A DNA stretch of 14,577 nt from the NCBI GenBank assembly GCA_937920005.1, contig CALETF010000143.1, positions 1 through 14,577 on the forward strand, read 5' to 3'. This document shows, in pieces, positions 1 to 6,250 of this stretch (positions within the stretch are counted from its first letter, which is position 1; every line of letters begins with the position of its first letter). A program made the position numbers and the translations under genes. The stretch is from an uncultured Candidatus Altimarinota bacterium (lineage in GTDB: Bacteria > Patescibacteriota > Gracilibacteria > BD1-5 > JAGOOR01). The notes beneath the pieces were generated by a model. The model was not told the origin of the DNA, did not search any database, and saw nothing but the letters and a program-made list of their open reading frames with translations.

Positions 1-348
1 AAATATAAAAGTGCGATAGATATTGTTCAATTTGGTTCTTTGAAATTTTGGTTTGCTACTTACGTTGTCTTACAAATTAGTTATTTTGTTTTTCTCCCTG
101 CGGAATATCAATTAGTTTGAACACAAATAAATTTGTTATTTGTATGTTTAATATTTTCTCTTTGGATGTGTGCTAAACGTATCTGATACGAAGATTGATT
201 CAAAGAATGATATGAAGCTGGACACTGCGATGGGGCCCGTTGAGCAGTTAAAGAACTGAATGACTTTTCCGACGAAGATATAGATACAATAGAAGAAATG
301 GAGTCTTTGGCAGAAGCTGAAAAATCCAAAAAGAAGAAAAGGAAATAA
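1..348 (+). CDS. Membrane protein, C-terminal part (5' end outside window)
   Basis: Reading TGA as Gly, frame 1 is open from the first base to a TAA at 346-348. It gives 115 residues and no start is visible. The fragment has two hydrophobic stretches, roughly residues 15-33 and 43-57, which suggest two membrane segments. A Gly/Asp/Glu/Tyr-rich stretch follows (GYEDGFKEGYEAGHCDGARG), of the seven-residue periodic kind found in many unrelated proteins. The tail is acidic and then Lys-rich. Five of its glycines are TGA, so a standard-code reading would show nothing here. The gene lies 18 bases upstream of the zinc-ribbon protein gene on the same strand, so the two may be co-transcribed. I do not recognise the family. 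That it is coding is likely; its function is unknown. Confidence 0.65.
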
Positions 349-366
349 TTTTGTAATTTTTGAATT

Positions 367-762
367 ATGTGATTGTATGACGCAGTTAAAGACGGTGCAA
401 AAATATTAAAAGAGGCCTGAAAGATAGAGGAATATCAAAAAATACTTGAGCTGCTCGATGACTCTTATGCGCAGAGAGAAAAAATTTCTGCTCTGCAAAC
501 GAAAATAATAGAACTTGAAGGTAAGCTTAGAGTAAGAGATGAGTATAAATTTAAAAATAATTGCTATTATCATAAAGAAACTTGAGATGGTCCGTTTTGT
601 AGTAGATGTTTGGATAAAGAGCGACTATTGTTAAGAATGACAATCAGTCCGGGGTCTGATTATGCAAATTGTCCTGAATGTAAAACTCATGTTGATTATT
701 CGTGAAAAACTCACGATAGAAGTGTTTATTATGGTCACGAACATTCGGGAAATCTTTGGTAA
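367..762 (+). CDS. MGLYDAVKDG-type coiled-coil / zinc-ribbon protein
   Basis: The 131-residue product begins MGLYDAVKDGAKILKEAGK and continues as an amphipathic helix or coiled coil to about residue 60. It ends in a Cys-rich region: C66, then DGPFCSRC with C78 and C81, then CPEC with C102 and C105. This layout (N-terminal MGLYDA helix, coiled coil, DGPFCxxC and CPxC pairs) is a small family known from bacterial and mobile-element genomes, usually of unknown function; the Cys pairs probably bind zinc. Glycines 2, 18, 73 and 113 are TGA codons. Gly2 is the usual residue at that place in the family, which makes this gene a good internal check of the UGA=Gly reading. No Shine-Dalgarno sequence precedes the ATG. 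Family assignment is from memory of the motif, not from a search. Confidence 0.8.
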
Positions 763-772
763 ATTTTCTCCT

Positions 773-979
773 ATGCCCACAGAACCATCTCCATCACCAG
801 CACCTGAGGAGTCAGCGGAACTCGTATTACAACATTCACCACTCCCAACCATTTCAGAGCATACAGGAAATCAACCTGCTCTGGATATGACTCGGATGAG
901 TGGAGTGGGTGAGACAAAGAAATGAACTTGTGGTAAATGCGCGGATTGTTTGGCGTGTAAGAAAAAGAAGGCAGAGTAG
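773..979 (+). CDS. Small Cys-rich peptide with CxxCxxCxxC motif
   Basis: A 68-residue protein starts 10 bases after the zinc-ribbon gene. Its first half is Pro/Ser/Glu-rich and probably disordered. The C-terminus is GTCGKCADCLACKKKK, with C53, C56, C59 and C62 spaced exactly CxxCxxCxxC, followed by a basic tail. The glycine just before the cluster is a TGA codon, so under the standard code the peptide would lose the whole cluster. Such a cluster could hold zinc or an iron-sulfur centre; nothing in the sequence decides between them. An intrinsic terminator follows 5 bases after the stop. The frame stays open further upstream, so a longer start overlapping the previous gene is possible, but ATG 773 avoids that overlap. 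Confidence 0.6.
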
Positions 980-984
980 TCTAT

Positions 985-1010
985 AAAAAATCCCCATTGC
1001 TGGGGATTTT
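985..1010. terminator. Bidirectional intrinsic terminator (copy 1)
   Basis: The arms AAAATCCCC and GGGGATTTT pair around the loop ATTGCT. A-rich sequence on the left and T-rich sequence on the right let it work on both strands. It sits between convergent genes 773-979 (+) and 1012-1605 (-). Bases 985-1010 recur identically at 1675-1700. Confidence 0.85.
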
Positions 1011-1011
1011 A

Positions 1012-1605
1012 TTATTTCTTTGCTTGGATAGCCTCTATTAAACCAGGAACGTCTTTAATTCCGAGTCGTTTTAGGAGATTTTTATTTGGTCATTTTACTT
1101 TTGGTTTTTCACCCATGAGCTCATTGATGAGTTTCTCACGTCACTCTTGTTTCAAATAAGGTGAGAGAGGTCTTGGGAGGAGTTGTTTTGCTCTTTTTAC
1201 CCAGAGATCATGAATTGGATTGATTCGATGGGGCCCATTGAGTCCTGCTGACCAAGGATGGTTTTCAAGAAATGATTTATCTTTATTTTCGTCCCCCAAG
1301 AAAACTGCACGAAGAGCATCTTCCAATTCTGTATCACGAGCAAGACTGATAAAAATATCAGCAGGTTCACCTATGATTTTTGCAATTTCTGATGGGAGAG
1401 GGAAGAAGACGCTGATTCAGAGATTATTTCTGGCCTCTACTGACGGCCAATGTATCTCAAGCCGTGCTCATCAATCAAATGTTATAACTGTTTCTTCACT
1501 CTCTCCGAGATGGACGATTTGAGTGCCTGGAAATTTATCTACAAGAAATTTTTTTTGTTCAATGCGATTCATTCAGGAATCAGACGAACGGAGTGCTTCT
1601 GCCAT
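1012..1605 (-). CDS. Unrecognised 197-residue protein
   Basis: The ATG at 1605-1603 opens a frame that runs to TAA at 1014-1012 once six TGA codons are read as Gly; two of them are adjacent (FDGGARLE). The protein starts MAEALRSSDSGMNRIEQKK. The first two thirds alternate in a way that suggests beta strands (FLVDKFPGTQIVHLGES, FPLPSEIAKIIGEPADIFI). The last third is basic and helical and ends LLKRLGIKDVPGLIEAIQAKK. No signal peptide or membrane segment is visible. It stands alone between two identical terminator hairpins with its own TTGACA promoter, so it is probably a monocistronic unit. I do not recognise the family. Codon pattern and clean flanking signals support that it is real. Confidence 0.7.
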
Positions 1606-1629
1606 ATTTATTTTTTTAGGAATTTGTAT

Positions 1630-1658
1630 GAATATTAAAAATAATATTTGTTTGTCAA
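1630..1658 (-). promoter_or_regulatory. Promoter of the 1012-1605 gene
   Basis: On the minus strand a perfect -35 TTGACA (1658-1653) is followed by AT-rich sequence. The -10 candidates are TAATAT with a 15-base spacer or AATATT/ATATTC with 16-17. The ATG is about 25 bases further on, without a purine-rich ribosome site. Confidence 0.6.
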
Positions 1659-1674
1659 ATAAAGAATGAATCAT

Positions 1675-1700
1675 AAAAAATCCCCATTGCTGGGGATTTT
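1675..1700 (-). terminator. Intrinsic terminator (copy 2)
   Basis: Identical to bases 985-1010. It directly follows the stop codon of the minus-strand gene 1701-2240 and, read on that strand, ends in a run of T. It separates that gene from the promoter of the next minus-strand gene. Confidence 0.85.
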
Positions 1701-2240
1701 TTATTCTTTGTATTGATGATAGACATGTTCGTAGGTAGTACGAAAAACATTACAGCACATTTGTGCAATTTTTGGTATACGGGGGAGGGCAGGGCAGTAG
1801 TGATTGGTGAGTATTTGTTTCAGTTTTTCTTCAGTATGCTGACCAAATTCGGTATGTGCTGAAACTTGCATAGTTCTGAGTTTGTTTTCTTCGAATTGGA
1901 GAGCGTCATTGTCATCGAAAAAGAGGTGTGGATGTGACTGAACACGAACCATTATTTCCCTGATAGGTACTGAGAAAATGGCAGGATGCTGAGCTATATT
2001 TTTGCTATAATCGATGATGAAGCTCTCAAATTTTTTGAGCTCATCAGGAGTTGGAGTTCTGCCATATCGTGCCACAAATGCACGATAGACATCTCTCCAT
2101 ATATCGTAAATAATCTTCATTCACACCTGGTATATTTCAGAGAGTTTGAGATAGATGGTTTCACTTTCGTGACATGCATCGAGAAATTCTGGCCTATTAT
2201 CTATCTGTATTTCTCGAAGAATAAGCAAAAATCTTCGCAT
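1701..2240 (-). CDS. Unrecognised helical protein, downstream partner of 2201-2572
   Basis: From ATG 2240-2238 the frame runs through one TGA (2123-2121) to TAA at 1703-1701, giving 179 residues. The protein looks helical and lacks membrane segments; readable parts include DIWRDVYRAFVARYGRTPTPDELKKFESFI and a Cys-containing end (AQMCCNVFRTTYEHVYHQYKE). The YGRTPTPDEL segment resembles helix-turn motifs in unrelated proteins, so I make no functional call. Starting at 2240 it overlaps the upstream gene by 40 bases in another frame. GTG 2126 or ATG 2120 would remove the overlap but discard residues that look coding. It may be the second half of one gene broken by a frameshift. Confidence 0.6.
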
Positions 2241-2572
2241 AACAGACTATTATAGCTCGTGCTATACTCCACAAAAAGTCTCTCAAAAGCTCGCATACGT
2301 TGTTTTGGTTTTCCTTCTCCAAAGTAGAGATTGGATCGCTCTATCAGTCGCTGTGTCACATAGGACTCATGAGAGAGGAGTATATCAGAGAAAGCCACCG
2401 AAGCTTGCATGATGTTTTCGAAGATATCGTTTTTTTCACGAAAAGGGAGTGTAGGAACTATGCTGCTCGCTCTCCATTTACACCAAGCAAAGAGTTTCTG
2501 AACGGGGCACTTACTTGCTTGTTCTGCGTATTTTTTTCCTGTTACGGGGCATTTTGATGGTTCTGACTTCAT
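2201..2572 (-). CDS. Unrecognised Cys-containing 123-residue protein
   Basis: ATG 2572 to TAG 2203-2201, no internal TGA. The N-terminus carries three cysteines in SKCPVTGKK, SKCPVQKL and AWCKW, including two copies of KCPV. The rest is helical and charged (FENIMQASVAFSDILLSHES, YVTQRLIERSNLYFGEGKPK). There is no signal peptide. A leaderless-type promoter with perfect TTGACA lies immediately upstream, divergent from the promoter of the gene at 2664. The 3' end overlaps the next minus-strand gene by 40 bases, so the two are translationally coupled or are pieces of a single gene. Function unknown. Confidence 0.6.
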   Translation of the reverse strand: MKSEPSKCPVTGKKYAEQASKCPVQKLFAWCKWRASSIVPTLPFREKNDIFENIMQASVAFSDILLSHESYVTQRLIERSNLYFGEGKPKQRMRAFERLFVEYSTSYNSLLCEDFCLFFEKYR

Positions 2573-2576
2573 TTAT

Positions 2577-2606
2577 TGTATATTAAATAATAAATAATAT
2601 TGTCAA
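2577..2606 (-). promoter_or_regulatory. Promoter of 2201-2572, leaderless type
   Basis: Minus-strand TTGACA at 2606-2601, then a 17-18 base spacer and ATATAC/TATACA ending at 2578-2577. The ATG begins at 2572, about where transcription should start, so the message would have no 5' leader. Confidence 0.65.
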
Positions 2607-2628
2607 ATTATGAAAATGATGAATGATT

Positions 2629-2657
2629 TTGACAACTCTCTTTTTAGACCATAATTG
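2629..2657 (+). promoter_or_regulatory. Promoter of 2664-3323, leaderless type
   Basis: TTGACA at 2629-2634 and a -10 in the CATAATTG stretch (TAATTG at 2652-2657 gives a 17-base spacer). ATG 2664 is six bases beyond, leaving no room for a ribosome-binding site. It is divergent from the promoter at 2577-2606, with the two -35 boxes 22 bases apart. Confidence 0.6.
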
Positions 2658-2663
2658 AATATT

Positions 2664-3323
2664 ATGAATCCTGAAACAGAACAAGAATTCGTACTCGGAG
2701 AGCCAGGAAGGGTATATCTGGACATGTCATCACTCAATGGAGGGTGGAATGGTATCGGTGCTTCATTGACAACAAATGTAGGCGGCGTGTTTCAAAAAGC
2801 TATTTTTCAATTTGATGATGGAATGGTGGCCGAAGGAAATGGTATGCAGTCATCGGCTGTTATGTTGGATGTGATTCAATGAAAAATGAGAAAGAAGATT
2901 ATACCTCTTATAGATATACCAGAGACTGATGTTATTTGGGCGCTAGATAGTCGCTGTAATTATCCTGGACCCGCTCGTGGATTTCTTGCTTTCCAACGTC
3001 GTGTGGTAGGTGATACGATGAATATCCTCTGTATGGGCATGAAAAAAGAATATCGGTGATCTCCTGACAAAAATAATCTCAATCTCCCAACAGTACTCTT
3101 TGTTCCTCCAGGGCAGAAACCAATATCAGAAGAGTATCCAAGTATTCTTGTTGTTCCTGAGAAACAGAAGAGATTTGAGTATCTCGTGGGCCGCCTCGCT
3201 TTTGCTCAAAAACAGACACGTATGCCGACACTTGGTCAGGCATTGGATTATGCAGAGCGTATCTTTCTTGATTCATTTGAATCACCAAGCATCGCGAAGA
3301 TAAAACAAACTTTCGGAATATAA
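2664..3323 (+). CDS. Unrecognised 219-residue protein
   Basis: ATG 2664 to TAA 3321-3323 with two in-frame TGA codons (2880 and one in EYRGSPDK). It starts MNPETEQEFVLGEPGRVYLD and is rich in Gly and beta-type segments in its first third (SSLNGGWNGIGASLTTNVGG), followed by IPLIDIPETDVIWALDSRC. The C-terminus is helical (TLGQALDYAERIFLDSF). No signal peptide or transmembrane segment is seen, so it is probably cytoplasmic. TTG 2655 is also in frame, but ATG 2664 fits the promoter spacing better. The next gene starts 12 bases after its stop, so the two probably form an operon. No family recognised. Confidence 0.7.
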
Positions 3324-3335
3324 TTCTTTATCAAT

Positions 3336-3794
3336 ATGCCAACAAACACTCTTTGTGAATCTTGTCCTCATGCTACTCCAGAGGGTTTTATGAAGACTAT
3401 TCTGACATCTCAACGAGCACAAAAAAAATTTGAGAGAATTATGTGTGAATCATGAACTCCAGCAGCACAGTTAAGAATATTTTTTATCAGCTTGGTGGTA
3501 CATATGTTTGGGAAAAATTCGAAAAATTTATCCGCTCAGACTGTTTGGGAAGTCCATCAATGTCTCGAATCTGTCTGGAATCTGGGGAATAGAGGTATGA
3601 ATTGTCAGGATCATCACATGCGACATGCATACGAGGCAGCATGACGATGACCACTGTGCCTCCGTAAATATATGATGGAAGAGAGCATTTCTTTTGTCCA
3701 ATGACTCTGGAAAGAATCAGAAAACAACGAAGAGCAATTTCAGGCACTTCTGAGAGATAGGTGGCCCGTGCATCAGATGACTTTTATGTGTTAG
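3336..3794 (+). CDS. Unrecognised 152-residue Cys/His-containing protein
   Basis: ATG 3336 to TAG 3792-3794 with four TGA codons read as Gly, one at MCESG and two in the run AAGRGPLC. The N-terminus has a CESCPHA pair (C7, C10), with more Cys and His in the middle (NCQDHHMRHAYEAA), so a metal site is conceivable. The body is helical and basic. It lies 12 bases downstream of the 2664-3323 gene and is likely co-transcribed with it. No known family is recognised. Under the standard code it would appear as short fragments. Confidence 0.65.
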
Positions 3795-3940
3795 AGGAGA
3801 GTTATTGAGAGGTACAATTTTATTTTCCGCTTCAAATAGCCATTTCTACGTATACAAATTGTGTACAAAACTCCAAAAAAAGTGCATTGTATGGGCAAAA
3901 AGAGGGTTTTTGAGTGTTTTTTGGTGTATTTTCTATAAAA
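3795..3940. other. Intergenic stretch without a clear gene
   Basis: AT-rich sequence with no convincing reading frame. It holds the short inverted repeat at 3850-3866 and, close to 3941, a TTGAGT (3910-3915) and TATAAA (3934-3939) pair with an 18-base spacer. Confidence 0.4.
3850..3866. repeat. Short inverted repeat, operator-like
   Basis: GTATACAA and TTGTGTAC face each other around a single A, matching at 7 of 8 positions. It lies in the gene-free stretch before 3941. It could be an operator; nothing ties it to a particular regulator. Confidence 0.3.
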
Positions 3941-4189
3941 ATGGGATTATGGCTTGCGTATGCGATTATTTTTTTATCACAAACATATCTGAGAAAAGTG
4001 CAATTTCGTACAGGTATCATCTTGCCCAGACGGTGATATACTCAGGTTACAAATTGTTCTTGTGCTCTTGGTAACTTTGACTCTTCGATGGAGAGGATCT
4101 CACGGTCCCTCACCGCTCTTCAAAAAAATCTATTGAGGTTGTCTGTTCTCGGTATCACCTTTCTCATATATGCTCTGGCATTGTGGTAA
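3941..4189 (+). CDS. Possible small protein with two membrane segments
   Basis: ATG 3941 to TAA 4187-4189 with one TGA read as Gly; 82 residues. The N-terminus is MGLWLAYAIIFLSQTYLRKV, a membrane-anchor-like segment. The C-terminus has a second, clearly hydrophobic helix (LLRLSVLGITFLIYALALW) after an amphipathic stretch (SSMERISRSLTALQKN). This hairpin-like layout is plausible for a tiny membrane protein. Against it, a good -10 (TATAAA 3934-3939) ends one base before the ATG, which would place the transcript start inside the frame. No homologue recognised. Confidence 0.45.
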
Positions 4190-4191
4190 AA

Positions 4192-4407
4192 GTGATACTG
4201 AGTAATTGGATAACACGATACGAAGCCGGGTGAAAATGCTACCATTACCGAAGGAGAGTTAAGGCCTATGTTATTTTGTCAGGGCATGTCTTGTCGTACG
4301 AGACGCCTATGTATCTCATATCCAGCTACAATCGATATCTTTATCAACCAGCTGTGGTGTGACGAACACGCAAGAAGTCAGGTTTTCCCAAGTTTATTAC
4401 CAAATAG
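4192..4407 (+). CDS. Doubtful small basic protein (alternative to a structured RNA)
   Basis: A frame that tolerates two TGA codons runs from GTG 4192 to TAG 4405-4407 and gives 71 residues rich in Tyr, Arg and Val (YHYRRRVKAYVILSGHVL). It begins just after the stop of the preceding frame, and its stop lies inside the terminator hairpin. The same frame is open back to 4075. With only two stop codons in this code, a run of this length can occur by chance. The segment also contains a strong hairpin. I cannot decide between protein and RNA. Confidence 0.3.
4283..4307 (+). repeat. Strong hairpin inside the 4190-4422 segment
   Basis: GTCTTGT and ACGAGAC pair over seven bases around a CGT loop. GGC and GCC extend the stem after a two-base bulge. 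A direct repeat GCCTATGT occurs at 4264-4271 and 4305-4312, the second copy overlapping the 3' arm, so alternative foldings are possible. Confidence 0.5.
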
Positions 4408-4422
4408 CTTGGGATTTTTTTT
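4387..4422 (+). terminator. Intrinsic terminator before the pirin gene
   Basis: CCCAAG (4387-4392) pairs with CTTGGG (4408-4413), the inner part forming a weaker AT stem. An A and eight T follow. It ends whatever is transcribed from 3941-4386 and isolates the pirin gene. Confidence 0.75.
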
Positions 4423-4464
4423 GCCTTCTTGACGACAAATCTCTCGTATTACACAATTTTTACT

Positions 4465-4470
4465 TATAAT
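4465..4470 (+). promoter_or_regulatory. -10 box of the pirin gene
   Basis: A perfect TATAAT ends six bases before ATG 4477, so transcription should begin at or next to the start codon. A TTGACG at 4429-4434 is too far away (30 bases) to be its -35, and no other -35 is obvious. Confidence 0.55.
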
Positions 4471-4476
4471 ATTTCT

Positions 4477-5178
4477 ATGAAAACCCAAATAATTCCAGCA
4501 CGTAATCGCTACACCGCTCACCATGAGTGGCTCGAGAGTAAACATCTCTTTTCTTTCGCAGACTACTATGATCCAGCGAATATGCATTTTGGAGCACTTC
4601 GCGTGTTCAATGATGACATCATAGCAGCTCATCAGGGCTTTGGTATGCATCCACACAGCAATATGGAAATCATTACCTTAGTCCTCGCAGGAGAAATTTC
4701 TCATGAGGATTCTCATGGAGGAAAAGCAACCGTCGGTGCGGGCGGAGCTCAGGTGATGTCAGCGGGTTATGGACTCCGTCACAGCGAGATCAACAACGGA
4801 GATGAAGCAGTTCATCTCTATCAGATATGGATCATGCCACGAGAAGAAAATATCACACCACGACACGATGAACGTGATTTCTCGAATATACCACACAATC
4901 ATCTCGTTCCTATTGCTTCAGGATTTGACCATGATGCGCTCCAGATTTATACCGATGCAGTGATCTATCGTGGTATTTTTGACGAAGAAACCACGTGGAC
5001 ACATATGGCACACGCAGGAACAGGAAACGTCTTTATGTACGTCACGAAGGGGAGTGTCGACCTCGCCACAGGTGAGACCCTCGAAGCAGGGGACCAGGCA
5101 CGTATCTCCGATGTAGAAATACTGGAACTCAGTTTCTCAGCTGGTACAGAGGTGGTAGTGATAGATGTAGCAGAATAA
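4477..5178 (+). CDS. Pirin-family bicupin protein (YhaK/YhhW type)
   Basis: The 233-residue product has the typical pirin N-terminal cupin. The metal ligands are visible as H58 and H60 in GMHPHSNMEI and as H102 and E104 in GLRHSEIN. They are followed by the family segment LYQIWIMP and a weaker second cupin-like half ending GTEVVVIDVAE. Related bacterial proteins (E. coli YhhW) bind one metal ion and can open flavonol rings as quercetin 2,3-dioxygenases, but the natural substrate is usually unknown. In this host a redox or regulatory role is equally possible. ATG 4477 is preferred over the in-frame TTG 4429 because the family starts close to MKTQIIPARNRY and the -10 box lies between them. There are no TGA codons. 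The next gene follows after three bases. Confidence 0.9.
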   Translation: MKTQIIPARNRYTAHHEWLESKHLFSFADYYDPANMHFGALRVFNDDIIAAHQGFGMHPHSNMEIITLVLAGEISHEDSHGGKATVGAGGAQVMSAGYGLRHSEINNGDEAVHLYQIWIMPREENITPRHDERDFSNIPHNHLVPIASGFDHDALQIYTDAVIYRGIFDEETTWTHMAHAGTGNVFMYVTKGSVDLATGETLEAGDQARISDVEILELSFSAGTEVVVIDVAE

Positions 5179-5181
5179 GAT

Positions 5182-5955
5182 ATGTTTCCTCACTCTTCTG
5201 ACAATTCTGATGGCATGCCTCTGTATGCAAAGTTACTTGGTTTTGCGCCAAAGCTGGTTTTGAAACTCCAGTGAGTATTTATGACAATGCAAAACCCAGA
5301 GAGTCTTGATAAGGTGATAGATATTGCTTGTAAGAGAGGATATTTCGAAGATGGAGGTGAGATGTTTCTGCTGTTAGCGCACAGATTTCAGTCTATGACG
5401 CAAGAACATAAGTCTCAGACGACTACTCTTGCCCTTGATACCCTCACTGATGATACACTACGCATCCTCTGAACCAATCGCACAGAGATAGAGATGTGGA
5501 TGAGAGCGAGCGTGATGCGATTTCTCTGAGAACGCCTCACATACGCTCGCGATGCTGCTATCAAGCCTGGAGAAGAGAGAATCCCATGACAACCACGATG
5601 ATTTATAGAAGAAGATGAATCCGAATTTTTACATCAGACAATTTCACTTGGATATCCATGAGTGACACTTGAGACCATAGATGAAAAAATCCTGACAGAG
5701 CTCGGAACATCACACACAGAGCTCATATTTCTCCGAAAAATAGGGAAAATCCATCGTGCGGTATGGCTCATAGCTCAAGCAAGGGAAGATGGATATCTCT
5801 TACTGGATAATTGGGAAGGTCTCATGACCTATTTGGCTGATGCGCAGGGAACTTCAGGAGACCTTCGTTTAGAGTCTATTACTGATGAGACACTGACTCT
5901 TGCAGGTCTGAGTCGTTCAGAAGTGCAGTCATGGTTTCGACATATACCAGAATAA
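5182..5955 (+). CDS. Unrecognised protein with three internal repeats
   Basis: ATG 5182 to TAA 5953-5955 becomes one 257-residue frame when six TGA codons are read as Gly; in the standard code it is broken into fragments. A motif of about 23 residues occurs three times: residues 86-108 (TLTDDTLRILGTNRTEIEMW), 164-186 (TIDEKILTELGTSHTELIFL) and 231-253 (SITDETLTLAGLSRSEVQSW). Each copy ends in an aromatic or hydrophobic position followed by a basic residue. Helical segments between them (FLLLAHRFQ, VWLIAQARE, LMTYLADAQ) suggest three alpha-helical repeats of about 70 residues. It starts three bases after the pirin gene, so the two are probably co-transcribed. A later start at ATG 5281 is possible. 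No family recognised; a protein-binding solenoid is my inference only. Confidence 0.75.
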
Positions 5956-5999
5956 AATTATACATTAATATTCTGGATAGATAAAAAATTATTTGTATA

Positions 6000-6026
6000 T
6001 TGCAAATACTGCAAGTAGGCTATAAT
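6000..6026 (+). promoter_or_regulatory. Promoter before the Cys-rich peptide / MazG pair
   Basis: Perfect TATAAT at 6021-6026, preceded after 15 bases by TTGCAA (6000-6005). The same TTGCAA-15-TATAAT arrangement occurs at 6554-6580. The leader to ATG 6056 is about 22 bases and contains a weak AAGG/CCTT hairpin but no Shine-Dalgarno sequence. Confidence 0.6.
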
Positions 6027-6055
6027 CTTTTGAAGGATTTTAACCTTTTCTTTGT

Positions 6056-6247
6056 ATGACTTCAATAACTGAGGAGGAGGCAAAATTTGCACCTGTTTCT
6101 CTTCTTGATGAGTTAGGAACAGAGGAGTGATGAGTAGATTGATTAAGAGATACTGTTGCAATTAATTGTGCTGAATGCTTGTGACTAAGTGGATGTAGTT
6201 GAAAATCAGAGCATTGTGTAGGCGAAAGAACTGATTTTGACGCATAA
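6056..6247 (+). CDS. Small Cys-rich peptide (63 residues)
   Basis: ATG 6056 to TAA 6245-6247, visible only with TGA read as Gly: five of its eight glycines are TGA (25, 26, 29, 43, 49). The first half is acidic; the second holds four cysteines, C38, C41, C47 and C54, in CAECLGLSGCSGKSEHC. There is no signal peptide. It begins 30 bases after a perfect TATAAT and ends three bases before the MazG-like gene, which points to a two-gene operon. The size and Cys cluster recall the peptide at 773-979, though the spacing differs. A metal-binding role is possible but unproven. No family recognised. Confidence 0.6.
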
Positions 6248-6250
6248 AAT

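Noticed and set aside
662..925. Plus-strand frame starting inside the zinc-ribbon gene
   Set aside because: Its first part overlaps the strongly supported gene 367-762 in another frame. Only the portion from ATG 773 is kept.
230..1245. Near-identical 17-base stretches, CGATGGGGCCCGTTGAG near 230 and CGATGGGGCCCATTGAG near 1227
   Set aside because: They lie in different genes, one read on each strand, with no extended similarity around them. One such near match in 14.6 kb is not far from chance.
3805..4074. 89-codon plus-strand frame from TTG 3805
   Set aside because: It lacks an ATG start, has an odd composition rich in Cys, Phe and Tyr, and overlaps the more protein-like frame at 3941-4189.
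4190..4386. Known riboswitch or housekeeping RNA upstream of the pirin gene
   Set aside because: I compared it with remembered cores of SRP RNA, tmRNA, RNase P, cobalamin, FMN, TPP, SAM and c-di-GMP elements and found no match. It is left as an unresolved segment.
4429..4476. TTGACG at 4429 as -35 and TTG 4429 as start of the pirin gene
   Set aside because: The distance to TATAAT is 30 bases, too long for a promoter. The extra 16 residues do not look like pirin, and the -10 box would lie within them.
5281..5955. Two separate short genes at 5281-5472 and 5662-5955
   Set aside because: They are in the same frame and joined by TGA codons only. With UGA as Gly they are one 257-residue protein.
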